Positions 20,499-28,278 of a stretch of 64,000 nucleotides of DNA are shown here, piece by piece (position 1 is the first letter of the stretch; each line of letters begins with the position of its first letter). The notes beneath the pieces were generated by a model that saw only the letters and a program-made list of their open reading frames with translations, searched no databases and had not been told where the DNA came from. Source of the stretch: Syntrophales bacterium (lineage in GTDB: Bacteria; Desulfobacterota; Syntrophia; Syntrophales; UBA8958); NCBI GenBank assembly GCA_026417625.1, contig JAOACW010000008.1:22037-86036 (forward strand), written 5' to 3'. The position numbers and the translations under genes are program-made.

Positions 20499-21475
20499 AT
20501 AAGATCATTGAGTGTGTGCCCAACGTGAGTGAAGGTCGGGATCCGACAAAAATTGCGAACATAGTTAAGGCGATAGAAAGTGTTAGAGGTGTTCGATTGT
20601 GTGATGTCCACTCTGATCCTGATCATAACCGATCTGTTTTTACATTTATGGGAGGGCAAGATGCTGTACTAGAAGCGGCACTAGCTTTGGGAGAAGTGGT
20701 AGTTGAATGTCTGGACATAAGCAAACACGAAGGTGTACATCCCCGTATCGGGGTCCTTGATGTGGTACCTTTTGTGCCCCTCGTTGGGGTGACTATGGAA
20801 GAAGCTGTTCGCACAGCGAGAAGCTTTGGAAAACTTTTCTCAGAGCATTTTCAGGTACCAGTTTATTATTATGAAGAAGCGGCAACTAGTGAGGAGAGAA
20901 GAAACTTGTCACGTATAAGAAAAGGTGGTCTGGAGGGTTTGCGCTCACGTATAAATGACCGAAGTTGGCTACCTGACGAAGGTCCGGCGTTATGTCATAC
21001 AAAATGTGGGGTGACTGCCGTTGGGGCAAGGATTCCATTGGTGGCCTTTAACGTGAATCTTGACTCCAACGATCTCCAGTTGGCGAGAGTAATTGCGCGC
21101 GCAGTTAGGGAATCGGGAGGTGGTTTGCCTCACGTCAAAGCGCTGGGTTTATTTTTGCGTAGCCGAAGTATTGTTCAGGTTTCAATGAATCTTACAGACT
21201 ACAGGGTAACTTCGATGAGGAAAGCCTTCGATGAAGTTAAAAGATTGGCTATGAATTCAGGTGTGGAGATTTTAGATTCTGAGCTTGTGGGACTTGCACC
21301 TGAGGCGGTACTTGATGAGGAAACAGCCTGTCATATACGCCTTATAGGGGGGTACGCAAAAAGTAGAACCATAGAGTTTCACGTGGAGCAAATTTTGTTG
21401 ACACAGCGAAATGAGGCATGTTACTCATATTCCGGTGCCCCCGTAGCTCAGGAGGATAGAGCACCGGATTCCTAA
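20495..21475 (+). CDS. ftcD: glutamate formimidoyltransferase
   Basis: This enzyme transfers the formimino group from formiminoglutamate to tetrahydrofolate in histidine breakdown and one-carbon supply. The 326-residue protein is the transferase domain only, without the cyclodeaminase domain. It has the N-terminal ECVPNVSEGRD motif, the active-site segment ISKHEGVHPRIGVLDVVPFVPL, and AVGARIPLVAFNVNL. The last 13 codons or so run into the tRNA-Arg gene, and the TAA stop (21473-21475) lies in the tRNA anticodon loop. The natural protein may therefore have an odd tail with no family counterpart. Start ATG overlaps ftsY. Confidence 0.93.
   Translation: MNKIIECVPNVSEGRDPTKIANIVKAIESVRGVRLCDVHSDPDHNRSVFTFMGGQDAVLEAALALGEVVVECLDISKHEGVHPRIGVLDVVPFVPLVGVTMEEAVRTARSFGKLFSEHFQVPVYYYEEAATSEERRNLSRIRKGGLEGLRSRINDRSWLPDEGPALCHTKCGVTAVGARIPLVAFNVNLDSNDLQLARVIARAVRESGGGLPHVKALGLFLRSRSIVQVSMNLTDYRVTSMRKAFDEVKRLAMNSGVEILDSELVGLAPEAVLDEETACHIRLIGGYAKSRTIEFHVEQILLTQRNEACYSYSGAPVAQEDRAPDS
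21398..21426 (+). promoter_or_regulatory. candidate promoter for tRNA-Arg inside ftcD
   Basis: TTGACA at 21398-21403 has correct spacing to a start site just before the tRNA, but the 17-nt-spaced -10 (TTACTC) is poor. It lies within the ftcD coding sequence. Confidence 0.3.
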
Positions 21476-21510
21476 TCCGGGTGCCGCGCGTTCGAATCGC
21501 GCCGGGGGCA
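21437..21510 (+). tRNA. tRNA-Arg (anticodon CCU)
   Basis: A complete cloverleaf can be drawn. The acceptor stem is GCCCCCG/CGGGGGC with discriminator A at 21510. The anticodon stem CCGGA/TCCGG encloses the loop TTCCTAA with anticodon CCT. The T arm contains GTTCGAATC. CCA is not encoded. The 5' 39 nt overlap the end of ftcD. Confidence 0.96.
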
Positions 21511-21574
21511 TTAAGTTTTGTCTTAAGAACCTTTCAGATAGTAGCAAGTATACAGATATGGATTTTCGCTGTTT

Positions 21575-22141
21575 ATGAGGATAATTGTGAATTTTATTTA
21601 CCGTATAGTCACGGGTGAGAATCGGTTGCGCAAAATTTTAACCCCGATATTCGCGAGTTTCTTTCTTTTAGGGATTGTTCTTCTTATACTCATTGCATTT
21701 AAAACCGATGAATTTTTCCATATTTCGGGACCCTTACACTACCCCTGGAGTGTCGTTGTCTCTATTCCACTGCTATTTATAGGTGTGTTGTTGTGGGGAT
21801 GGTCGGTTCTTCAGTTTTTTAAAGTCGGGGGAACCCCCGTACCTATTAATCCACCGGATGTGCTTGTTGATACCGGTCCGTATGCTTACACGAGAAACCC
21901 AATGCTCTCAGGTGTATATCTTATTCTCTTTGGTGTTGGTTTTATTACGGAATCACCATCACTTGTTTTTCTATATGCACCCCTCTTTGTGGTATTGAGC
22001 ATCGTGCATTTTAAACTTATCGAAGAGCCTGAGTTGGAGAAACGCTTTGGTGAGGCGTATATTGAGTACAAGAGAAGAACTCCAATGATTATACCTGATG
22101 TAATCCTAAACTGGAGGGGAAAGAAAAAACTTAGATGTTAA
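21575..22141 (+). CDS. isoprenylcysteine carboxyl methyltransferase-like membrane protein
   Basis: The 188-residue protein has about four membrane helices. It carries the signature of the ICMT/PEMT family: GPYAYTRNPMLSGVYLILFG, then the EEPELEKRFGEAYIEYKRRTP tail. Bacterial members are presumed to methylate small or lipid substrates using S-adenosylmethionine, but the substrate is unknown. The ATG at 21575 lies 65 bp after the tRNA gene. No operon partner is seen downstream, where DUF72 is convergent. Confidence 0.8.
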   Translation: MRIIVNFIYRIVTGENRLRKILTPIFASFFLLGIVLLILIAFKTDEFFHISGPLHYPWSVVVSIPLLFIGVLLWGWSVLQFFKVGGTPVPINPPDVLVDTGPYAYTRNPMLSGVYLILFGVGFITESPSLVFLYAPLFVVLSIVHFKLIEEPELEKRFGEAYIEYKRRTPMIIPDVILNWRGKKKLRC

Positions 22142-22173
22142 TAAATTTACTTCCAGCAGGCATCAACTAAAGT

Positions 22174-22905
22174 TTACCGCTTTTTTGCCAGAATTTCTTT
22201 CAATCTTGAGGCGTTCATTGGGGCATATCCGCCGAAGTCGTTATCGAAAAATACGTAAGTTTCTCTTTGCCATTCTAAAATCTTATTTGCCCAGATGTGC
22301 AACTCATCCTCGGTGTAGCTTGAAGCGTACAGTTTCTTAGATCCGTGGAGACGAATGTACACGAAACTTGCGGTAATCACCTCGGCATAGGGGTATCTAC
22401 CCGCCGTATCAGATATACAGAAGGCGACACCGTATTTTTCCATGATTGAGAAGGCTCTCTCGTTTATCCAACTTTTGTTGCGCACCTCCAATGCACATGG
22501 ATGCCTATATATCACAACGTTATCCAAAAAACGCAGTAGAGTATCCTCTTTGAACATGAGACTCGGGGGTAACTGAAAAAGAACAGGACCAAACTTTTCT
22601 CCAAGATTGCTAGCATCAGTGAAAAACTTCGCCAGTGGATCTTTCACCTCCTGGAGACGTTTGATGTGGGTGATGAATCTATTTGCCTTCACTGCCCAAA
22701 CGAATCCCTCAGGTGTTTGGTTTCGCCAGTTTTCAAATGTGCTTGGTTTTGGTTGTCTATAGAATGTGGCGTTTATTTCAACTGTGGAGAAATGTTGACT
22801 GTAAAACGGGAGCCACTTCTTTTTGGGAAGCCCTGGTGGATAAAATACACCTTCCCAGTGGTTATAATTCCATCCAGAAGTGCCTATCTGTATCTTATGA
22901 TTCAT
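22174..22905 (-). CDS. DUF72 domain protein (YecE-like)
   Basis: The 243-residue protein matches DUF72, a TIM-barrel-like family of unknown function. It has the N-terminal GTSGWNYNHWEGVFYP motif, the EINATFYRQP motif, FAVKANRFITHIKRL-like WAVKANRFITH, then GPVLFQLPPSL and the C-terminal YVFFDNDFGGYAPMNA. It stands alone between convergent and codirectional genes. Confidence 0.88.
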   Translation of the reverse strand: MNHKIQIGTSGWNYNHWEGVFYPPGLPKKKWLPFYSQHFSTVEINATFYRQPKPSTFENWRNQTPEGFVWAVKANRFITHIKRLQEVKDPLAKFFTDASNLGEKFGPVLFQLPPSLMFKEDTLLRFLDNVVIYRHPCALEVRNKSWINERAFSIMEKYGVAFCISDTAGRYPYAEVITASFVYIRLHGSKKLYASSYTEDELHIWANKILEWQRETYVFFDNDFGGYAPMNASRLKEILAKKR

Positions 22906-23000
22906 TTTTCAGCAGCAGATCTTTTTTAAGTATAACTCACCTTATGATTTTACCCTGCATGTAGCTGAAAAAAAGAATCTTCGTTGTTAGAAATCTCGCA

Positions 23001-24182
23001 CTAGTAACAGCGGCGACTCCCCAGAGATTTCTCAAGTTCCTGAAGTGCGTACATTTTTTGTAACACCTTCGTTATGATTTCGACCGCCCGTTTTATTTGT
23101 CTTTCTGTATTACCCCATCCGAGACTGAATCTCACTGTACCTCTTGCTACTTCCGGAGGAACTCCAAGAGCAGCAATCACATGAGATATGTCTTTCTTTC
23201 CTGAGGTGCATGCAGAACCCGCAGATACGGCTACACCTTCTTTATCAAGAGATTTTGTAATCTCTTCGCCATCAAGCATAGGAAATGAAATACTCAGAAT
23301 ATGGGGCAAGCGATTCTCAGTATTACCGTGTATACGACAATCGGGGAATTTTTCAATAATGGATTTTTGAAGTAGATCACGTAAATACTGGAGATTTTCA
23401 GTTCTTTCTTGCATCTCCTTCTCTGCAATTTCACATGCCTTGCTATACCCCACAATTGCTGCGACATTTTCTGTCCCCGCCCGGATATTTCTTTCTTGGT
23501 GACCTCCTGTAATTATAGGGCTGATTTTTGTGCCCCGTCTGACAAAGAGGGCGCCTACACCCTTTGGTCCGTTTATTTTATGAGCTGAAAATGACATGAG
23601 ATCTACGGGTAAAAGCCTGACGTCGAGAGGAATTTTCCCCACAGTCTGCACAGCATCTATATGAAACAGAACACCGTTTTCTTCTGCAATTTTCCCTATA
23701 ATTTCAACGGGTTCGATCGTACCTATTTCATTGTTCGCATGCATTATGGTTATCAGAATGGTTTTATCAGTGATCGCCTCTCTAATAGCATCAATGTCCA
23801 CTGTACCTGTGCTATCAACTGGTATGTACGTGACGCTTAATCCCTTTCGTTCGAGGTCTCTGCATGTGTTTAGCACCGATGGATGCTCAATAGCTGAGGT
23901 TATTATGTGTGTTCCTCTGTTTTGTTGACATTCTACCACACCACGAATAGCTAAATTGTTTGCTTCCGTACCGCTTCCAGTAAAGATAATCTCTTCCGCA
24001 TCGGCGCCTATCAATCTGGCTACTTGATAACGAGATTCTTCAATTGCATTCTTCGTTACTTTTCCGAATGCATGCGTGCTTGATGGGTTTCCAAAGTGTT
24101 TTTTTATGAAGGGTACCATTGCTTCCCATACTTCTCTTCTTAGAGGAGTTGTAGCACAGTGGTCTAAATATATGGGTTTCAT
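23001..24182 (-). CDS. iscS: cysteine desulfurase (IscS/NifS family)
   Basis: This PLP enzyme removes sulfur from cysteine for Fe-S clusters and thiolated products. From ATG 24182 it has 394 residues. The PLP lysine is Lys202 (SFSAHKINGPKG), the catalytic Cys is Cys325 in the loop VAVSAGSACTSGKK, and EANNLAIRG and HIDAVQTVGK are present. The start is set by an ATGA overlap with the upstream Fe-S gene. The short Cys-loop form (SACTSG) is the group II/NifS-IscS type. It is the last gene of the acyl-CoA operon, with no IscU next to it. Confidence 0.93.
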   Translation of the reverse strand: MKPIYLDHCATTPLRREVWEAMVPFIKKHFGNPSSTHAFGKVTKNAIEESRYQVARLIGADAEEIIFTGSGTEANNLAIRGVVECQQNRGTHIITSAIEHPSVLNTCRDLERKGLSVTYIPVDSTGTVDIDAIREAITDKTILITIMHANNEIGTIEPVEIIGKIAEENGVLFHIDAVQTVGKIPLDVRLLPVDLMSFSAHKINGPKGVGALFVRRGTKISPIITGGHQERNIRAGTENVAAIVGYSKACEIAEKEMQERTENLQYLRDLLQKSIIEKFPDCRIHGNTENRLPHILSISFPMLDGEEITKSLDKEGVAVSAGSACTSGKKDISHVIAALGVPPEVARGTVRFSLGWGNTERQIKRAVEIITKVLQKMYALQELEKSLGSRRCY

Positions 24183-25171
24183 AGTTCGCCAATGGCTAGA
24201 CGACAGATATCGGTAAGCATCAGAGGTATAAGATTTGCTGTTTTGCATTTGTCAGAGAGAGCATCCAGGCACATTGGACAGAGAAAAACCATGGCCTGCG
24301 CGCCGCTCGCGACCGCATCTCGGACATTATCATCTTGAAAGTAGGGGAATTTATCTCCTCTTTTGACGAGACCTTTAAGATCCTGTCCGCAGCACATGGA
24401 GTTTTCCCTGTCGTAGGTCCGATTTACCCGAAAAACTCCAATCAAGTGAAAAATTTCATCGAGGAGTGGTTCTTTCCAAGGGGTTAAACGGGAGGCACAG
24501 GGTCTCTGATATGCTACCTTTACGTTAAGGGGTTTGACATTTGACTTCAATTCCTGAAGTTTGTCCCTTAGGTATTCAAACAAGTGTACAGGCCTAAAAG
24601 GTAGTTCGATACCGTATTGGGGTGCAAGGTCAGTCATTAATGTATAGCAGTCGTCATGCATAAAAATGATTTCATCGCAGCCAAAAGATGCGTATTTTTC
24701 AACTAGGTGAGGTAATTTTTCTTGAACGATACTCTTATTGCCAAGGTGCACAAATAAAACATTACAGAAGAAGTGCCGTCCCCTTACCAATTCTAAACCT
24801 TCAAATAGTCTGCCTTCAGGGGGGTGGGGTAGATTGCCTGCAACTGTGCAGAGGGAGAGGATGCGACCTTTGACTTTAGGGGCTTGGAATGGTTCTTTAG
24901 GGGAAAAGCGTTCTTGAATTAAGGATAAAACGTTTGAATTTACGTAGTCACCTCTTTTCCCCAGATGTTCCAAGATGAGGTCGAAAGGTCGGGCTCCCTT
25001 AGTGCAAAATTCATTGCACGCAAAACAGGTGATGCATTTATTTAACCATGCTCCTTCCCCAAACTGGTATAGGTTCTTTAATGCTTTTCCTCCACTTACT
25101 TTATCGAAGTTCAAGTAAAGACAACTTTCGAGACATTCACCGCAGAAATCACATTTCCGCACGTCAAACAT
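24179..25171 (-). CDS. HdrD-like Fe-S oxidoreductase
   Basis: The 330-residue protein starts with two [4Fe-4S] ferredoxin motifs (C7-C10-C13-C17 and C45-C48-C51-C55). It then has a CCG-type domain related to heterodisulfide reductase subunit HdrD, with a MCCGQ motif and a C-terminal FLCPMCLDAL. Such proteins pass electrons to quinone or thiol partners. The first CCG motif is weak here (YQRPCASRLTP). Its place between acyl-CoA dehydrogenase and cysteine desulfurase genes suggests an electron acceptor chain for the dehydrogenases; that is inference. Its stop overlaps the cysteine desulfurase start by four bases. Confidence 0.8.
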   Translation of the reverse strand: MFDVRKCDFCGECLESCLYLNFDKVSGGKALKNLYQFGEGAWLNKCITCFACNEFCTKGARPFDLILEHLGKRGDYVNSNVLSLIQERFSPKEPFQAPKVKGRILSLCTVAGNLPHPPEGRLFEGLELVRGRHFFCNVLFVHLGNKSIVQEKLPHLVEKYASFGCDEIIFMHDDCYTLMTDLAPQYGIELPFRPVHLFEYLRDKLQELKSNVKPLNVKVAYQRPCASRLTPWKEPLLDEIFHLIGVFRVNRTYDRENSMCCGQDLKGLVKRGDKFPYFQDDNVRDAVASGAQAMVFLCPMCLDALSDKCKTANLIPLMLTDICRLAIGEL

Positions 25172-25185
25172 GATTCCTCTTTCCC

Positions 25186-26349
25186 TCAGGAGAAATCTTT
25201 GAGGCCAAGGATTTCCCTAGCGATTATGAGGATCTGGATTTCGTCTGTTCCCCCTCCGATTTGCTGGAGTTTTGCATCGCGCATCATGCGCTCCACTGGG
25301 AATTCCTTCATATAGCCGTAGCCACCCAGTATTTGGACTGCTTCGGTCGTTATCTTCATAGCAGCTCTCGCTGTGAAAAGCTTAGTGTAGGAAGCTATAA
25401 GGTTCATTTCACGGGACATGTGCATACCCATATCGGCCATCTTAGCGCCTTTATAGGTGATAAGATGTGAGAGCTCAATAAGCATCGCCATTTTTGCTAG
25501 TTTTGCTTGAATCAGTTGGAATGATGCAATTGGTTTTCCAAACTGGATCCTTTGTTTTGCATAATTAAGTGCACATTCATAAGCACCACGGGAAAGACCA
25601 AGGGACATGGCACCTAGACATACCCTTTCTGTATTGAGACCACTCATAAGAACTTGGGCTCCTCTGTTTTCCCCACCGAGAAGATTCTCAGCGGGAACTA
25701 GGCAATCCTCAAATATCAGCTCACCAGTCGGTGATCCTCGCCAGCCCATCTTCTCAAACTTTTTCCCCCTCTGGAAACCGGGGAAGTTTTTTTCGACAAT
25801 GAAGGCTGATACTCCCTTGGGGCCCATTTCGGGAGCGGTTTTTGCATAAACAACGAAGATGTCACCCACAGGGCCATTGGATATAAAGATTTTACTACCG
25901 TTCAGTACATAAAAATCACCCCTGTGTTCCGCTTTAAGGCGCATGGACATTACGTCGGAACCAGCGGTGGGTTCCGTCATCGCCAACCCGCCGATCAATT
26001 CACCCTTGCAGAGAGATGGTAGGTACTTTTTTAGCTGAAATTCGTTTCCATTGCGTCTGATATTATCAACACATAGTAGAGCGTGAGTTCCCCAGGAGGC
26101 AGCAGTGGAAAGGCAAACGGCGGACAATTCTTCGCATATTATGCATAACTCTGTGTAACCAGCACCTCCGCCTCCGAACTCGGGTGGAACTGTGATACCC
26201 AAGAGTCCCATGTCTCGAAGCTTGTTAAAGCTCTCTATGGGAAAGCGTTCATCCCGGTCTATTTCATAAGCCAGAGGTGCGACCTCTTTTCGGGCAAATT
26301 GGCGTATCGTTTCCCTGAGCATCTTTTGTTCGTCTGTGAACTCAATCAT
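25186..26349 (-). CDS. acyl-CoA dehydrogenase (isovaleryl/long-chain type)
   Basis: This FAD enzyme forms a 2-enoyl-CoA. It has about 387 residues from ATG 26349 (an in-frame ATG at 26364 is an alternative). Family motifs are GGLAMTEPTAGSDVMSM and FVYAKT-type FAD contacts, then RIQFGKPIASFQLIQAKLA and GGYGYMKEFPVERMMRDAKL. The C-terminal catalytic Glu of medium-chain enzymes is absent (GGGTDEIQ). A Glu in MSGLNTERV on the helix used by isovaleryl-CoA and long-chain dehydrogenases can serve instead. Upstream is a hairpin within the operon. Confidence 0.9.
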   Translation of the reverse strand: MIEFTDEQKMLRETIRQFARKEVAPLAYEIDRDERFPIESFNKLRDMGLLGITVPPEFGGGGAGYTELCIICEELSAVCLSTAASWGTHALLCVDNIRRNGNEFQLKKYLPSLCKGELIGGLAMTEPTAGSDVMSMRLKAEHRGDFYVLNGSKIFISNGPVGDIFVVYAKTAPEMGPKGVSAFIVEKNFPGFQRGKKFEKMGWRGSPTGELIFEDCLVPAENLLGGENRGAQVLMSGLNTERVCLGAMSLGLSRGAYECALNYAKQRIQFGKPIASFQLIQAKLAKMAMLIELSHLITYKGAKMADMGMHMSREMNLIASYTKLFTARAAMKITTEAVQILGGYGYMKEFPVERMMRDAKLQQIGGGTDEIQILIIAREILGLKDFS

Positions 26350-26372
26350 ATAAACCTCTTCCATAATTACTC

Positions 26373-26402
26373 CCCGGTTGCCCTAAAAGAAGAGCAACCG
26401 GG
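26373..26402 (-). promoter_or_regulatory. intra-operon mRNA hairpin before the acyl-CoA dehydrogenase gene
   Basis: A perfect 9-bp GC-rich stem (CCCGGTTGC and GCAACCGGG) with a 12-nt loop lies between the CoA-transferase and dehydrogenase genes. No T run follows in the minus direction. On the mRNA the last bases of the stem merge with the GGGGAG ribosome-binding site of the ATG at 26364. It could be an RNA-stability, processing or translation-control element. Confidence 0.6.
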
Positions 26403-26418
26403 TTCTCCTCTTTTTCAA

Positions 26419-27753
26419 TCAGAATACTTTTTTCTTAAGCAAACCCATCTCTCTAGCTGCTTTCTCCAGTTCTTCGCGGAAGTTGGGATGGGCGATGTTG
26501 ATTAGTGCCTCAGCCCTTTCCGGTTCTGTTCTTCCATAGAGATCTGCTATGCCATACTCAGTGACCACTATACCCGCATAATGGCGGGGCACTGTAACGC
26601 GGGCACCGGGGCTCAATGTTGGAACAATGCGAGATCGTGTACCTTTCATTGCGGTGGAGGGAAGGAGGTTTATAGCTCTTCCACCAGGAGACAAGAAGGC
26701 ACCAATGACGAAGTCGAGTTGTCCACCTGTTCCGCTTCTCATTCTGAAACCGTAAGATTCAGAGTTAATCTGACCGTAGAGATCTATCTCTACGGAGCCA
26801 TTGATTGCCACCACGTTATGTTCCTGAGCTATTACACTTATGTTGTTTGCGTAGAACGTCTGTCGCCATTCGCACATAGGGTTATTGGCTAGAAAATCGT
26901 ATAGTTCTTTGTCGCCGAGTGTGAAAGCGAGAACTATTTTGCCGGGATTTATTTTTTTGTATTTGCATGTAACAATGCCCTTTTCCACAAGTAGATGTGT
27001 TCCAGCAGGTGCCATTTCTGTGTGAATACCAAGATCTTTGAGATTTGAGTTCAGTAGCAACTTGCTTATCATTGCTGGAACTGCTCCAATACCCACCTGG
27101 AGGCAATCGCGATCTCTAATCAAGGAAACAACGTTTTCCGCCATTTTAACTTCTACATCTGAGGGTTGGGGAGTTGGTATTGCAGGAATTGGACTGGAAT
27201 TTTCCACAAAAGCATCAAACATAGATACGTGGAAATTGGTTTCCCCGTATGTTCTTGGCATCTGATCGTTTACTTCAGCGATGATGTAATCTGCTTGCTG
27301 CATAAGGGTGTAGGTATAAAAGGTGTCAAGGCCGAGGTTTACATAACCATGTTCATCAGGGGGTGTGACCTGCGTGATGATTCCCATCCTTCTCGGGTAA
27401 AGTCGCTTCCTATGGGGCATTTTTATTGCTATATCCGAACTCTGGCATGGCCAGAAATTTGCCCATTCACTGTCGGCAAGTGCTTGCTGATGCGGCATGG
27501 GTGAGTAAAATGCTGGTACTAGCTTAAATGTATCTCGATATTCGGGTTGAAAGATCTTGTAAGGTCTTAAGACAAGGGCAAAGTTGTACTCTACATCTTC
27601 AAGTTCATCCTTCCGCGCTGCGATAGCGTCCATGATCAGGTTAGTGGGTTGACCAAGACAAAGTGGTGTCCAAAAGCGATCTCCAGATTTAATGAGTTTT
27701 GCTGCCTCTTCGGCACTCATCAATCTGCTTTTGTAGATTTCCTTCCAGCTCAT
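26419..27753 (-). CDS. acetyl-CoA hydrolase/CoA-transferase (4-hydroxybutyrate or butyrate type)
   Basis: The 444-residue protein belongs to the Cat1/AbfT family, which activates an acid by transfer of CoA from acetyl-CoA. Motifs include GDRFWTPLCLGQPTNL near the start, DYIIAEVNDQMPRTYG, VGIGAVPAMISKLL, then LGIHTEMA with the likely catalytic Glu, and the C-terminal RSGTGGQLDFVIGA, VVTEYGIADL and HPNFREEL. Together with a 4-hydroxybutyryl-CoA dehydratase-like gene 10 kb away, a hydroxybutyrate-like substrate is possible but not shown. It starts behind AAAGGAGGTACC, a strong ribosome-binding site. Confidence 0.88.
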   Translation of the reverse strand: MSWKEIYKSRLMSAEEAAKLIKSGDRFWTPLCLGQPTNLIMDAIAARKDELEDVEYNFALVLRPYKIFQPEYRDTFKLVPAFYSPMPHQQALADSEWANFWPCQSSDIAIKMPHRKRLYPRRMGIITQVTPPDEHGYVNLGLDTFYTYTLMQQADYIIAEVNDQMPRTYGETNFHVSMFDAFVENSSPIPAIPTPQPSDVEVKMAENVVSLIRDRDCLQVGIGAVPAMISKLLLNSNLKDLGIHTEMAPAGTHLLVEKGIVTCKYKKINPGKIVLAFTLGDKELYDFLANNPMCEWRQTFYANNISVIAQEHNVVAINGSVEIDLYGQINSESYGFRMRSGTGGQLDFVIGAFLSPGGRAINLLPSTAMKGTRSRIVPTLSPGARVTVPRHYAGIVVTEYGIADLYGRTEPERAEALINIAHPNFREELEKAAREMGLLKKKVF

Positions 27754-27797
27754 AGGTACCTCCTTTTATTTATTTTCCCCCATAGACAGGCTTTTTT

Positions 27798-28259
27798 CTA
27801 CACAGGCTTGAAATAAAGAATATCCATGATATGTCCTTTTCGGTCTTCGCTCCAAACTGCCTTTACCTTCATGCCGTTTTTCACAATTTTGGAGACATTC
27901 TCGAAGCTGCTGAGATCAAAGCCTCCAATGAGATGTAGGAAATTCACGTCTGTTCCATCTAGCCTTATAAGAGCACCAATGTAAGGTGGTTCTGTAGGCA
28001 TACCGAAATAACGGTAATTCACATATGACCATGCTTCCACAGTTCCTTCCTGGTTTACTTCCACCCACTCATCTGTTTCCACAAAGCACCGAGGACAAAA
28101 GCTCCTCGCAGGGACTAAAACCCTTTTACATTTTTTGCACTTGGTGCCGTATATTTTTTTCTCTTTCAATCCTTCGAAGAATCTTGTCCATGTAGCTCCG
28201 TATGCGATTTCATAGGGCAGATGAACTTCGGTTTTTAAGGTTCTATATTCTTTGGACAT
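27798..28259 (-). CDS. DUF35 Zn-ribbon/OB-fold acyl-CoA-associated protein
   Basis: The 153-residue protein has a rubredoxin-like zinc ribbon (CKKCKRVLVPARSFCPRC) and an OB-fold (VEAWSYVNYRYFGMPTEPPYIGALIRLDG). DUF35 proteins form complexes with SCP-x-type thiolases, as in benzoylsuccinyl-CoA thiolase BbsAB, archaeal acetoacetyl-CoA thiolase/HMG-CoA synthase and steroid side-chain aldolases. It lies directly downstream of two such thiolase genes, so it is very likely their partner. The gene ends 44 bp upstream of the CoA-transferase start. Confidence 0.88.
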   Translation of the reverse strand: MSKEYRTLKTEVHLPYEIAYGATWTRFFEGLKEKKIYGTKCKKCKRVLVPARSFCPRCFVETDEWVEVNQEGTVEAWSYVNYRYFGMPTEPPYIGALIRLDGTDVNFLHLIGGFDLSSFENVSKIVKNGMKVKAVWSEDRKGHIMDILYFKPV

Positions 28260-28278
28260 CGCTTTACCTCCCCATTTT

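Noticed and set aside
22666..22964. Two plus-strand frames opposite the DUF72 gene
   Set aside because: Antisense to a clear gene, Cys- and Trp-rich composition, no ribosome-binding site.
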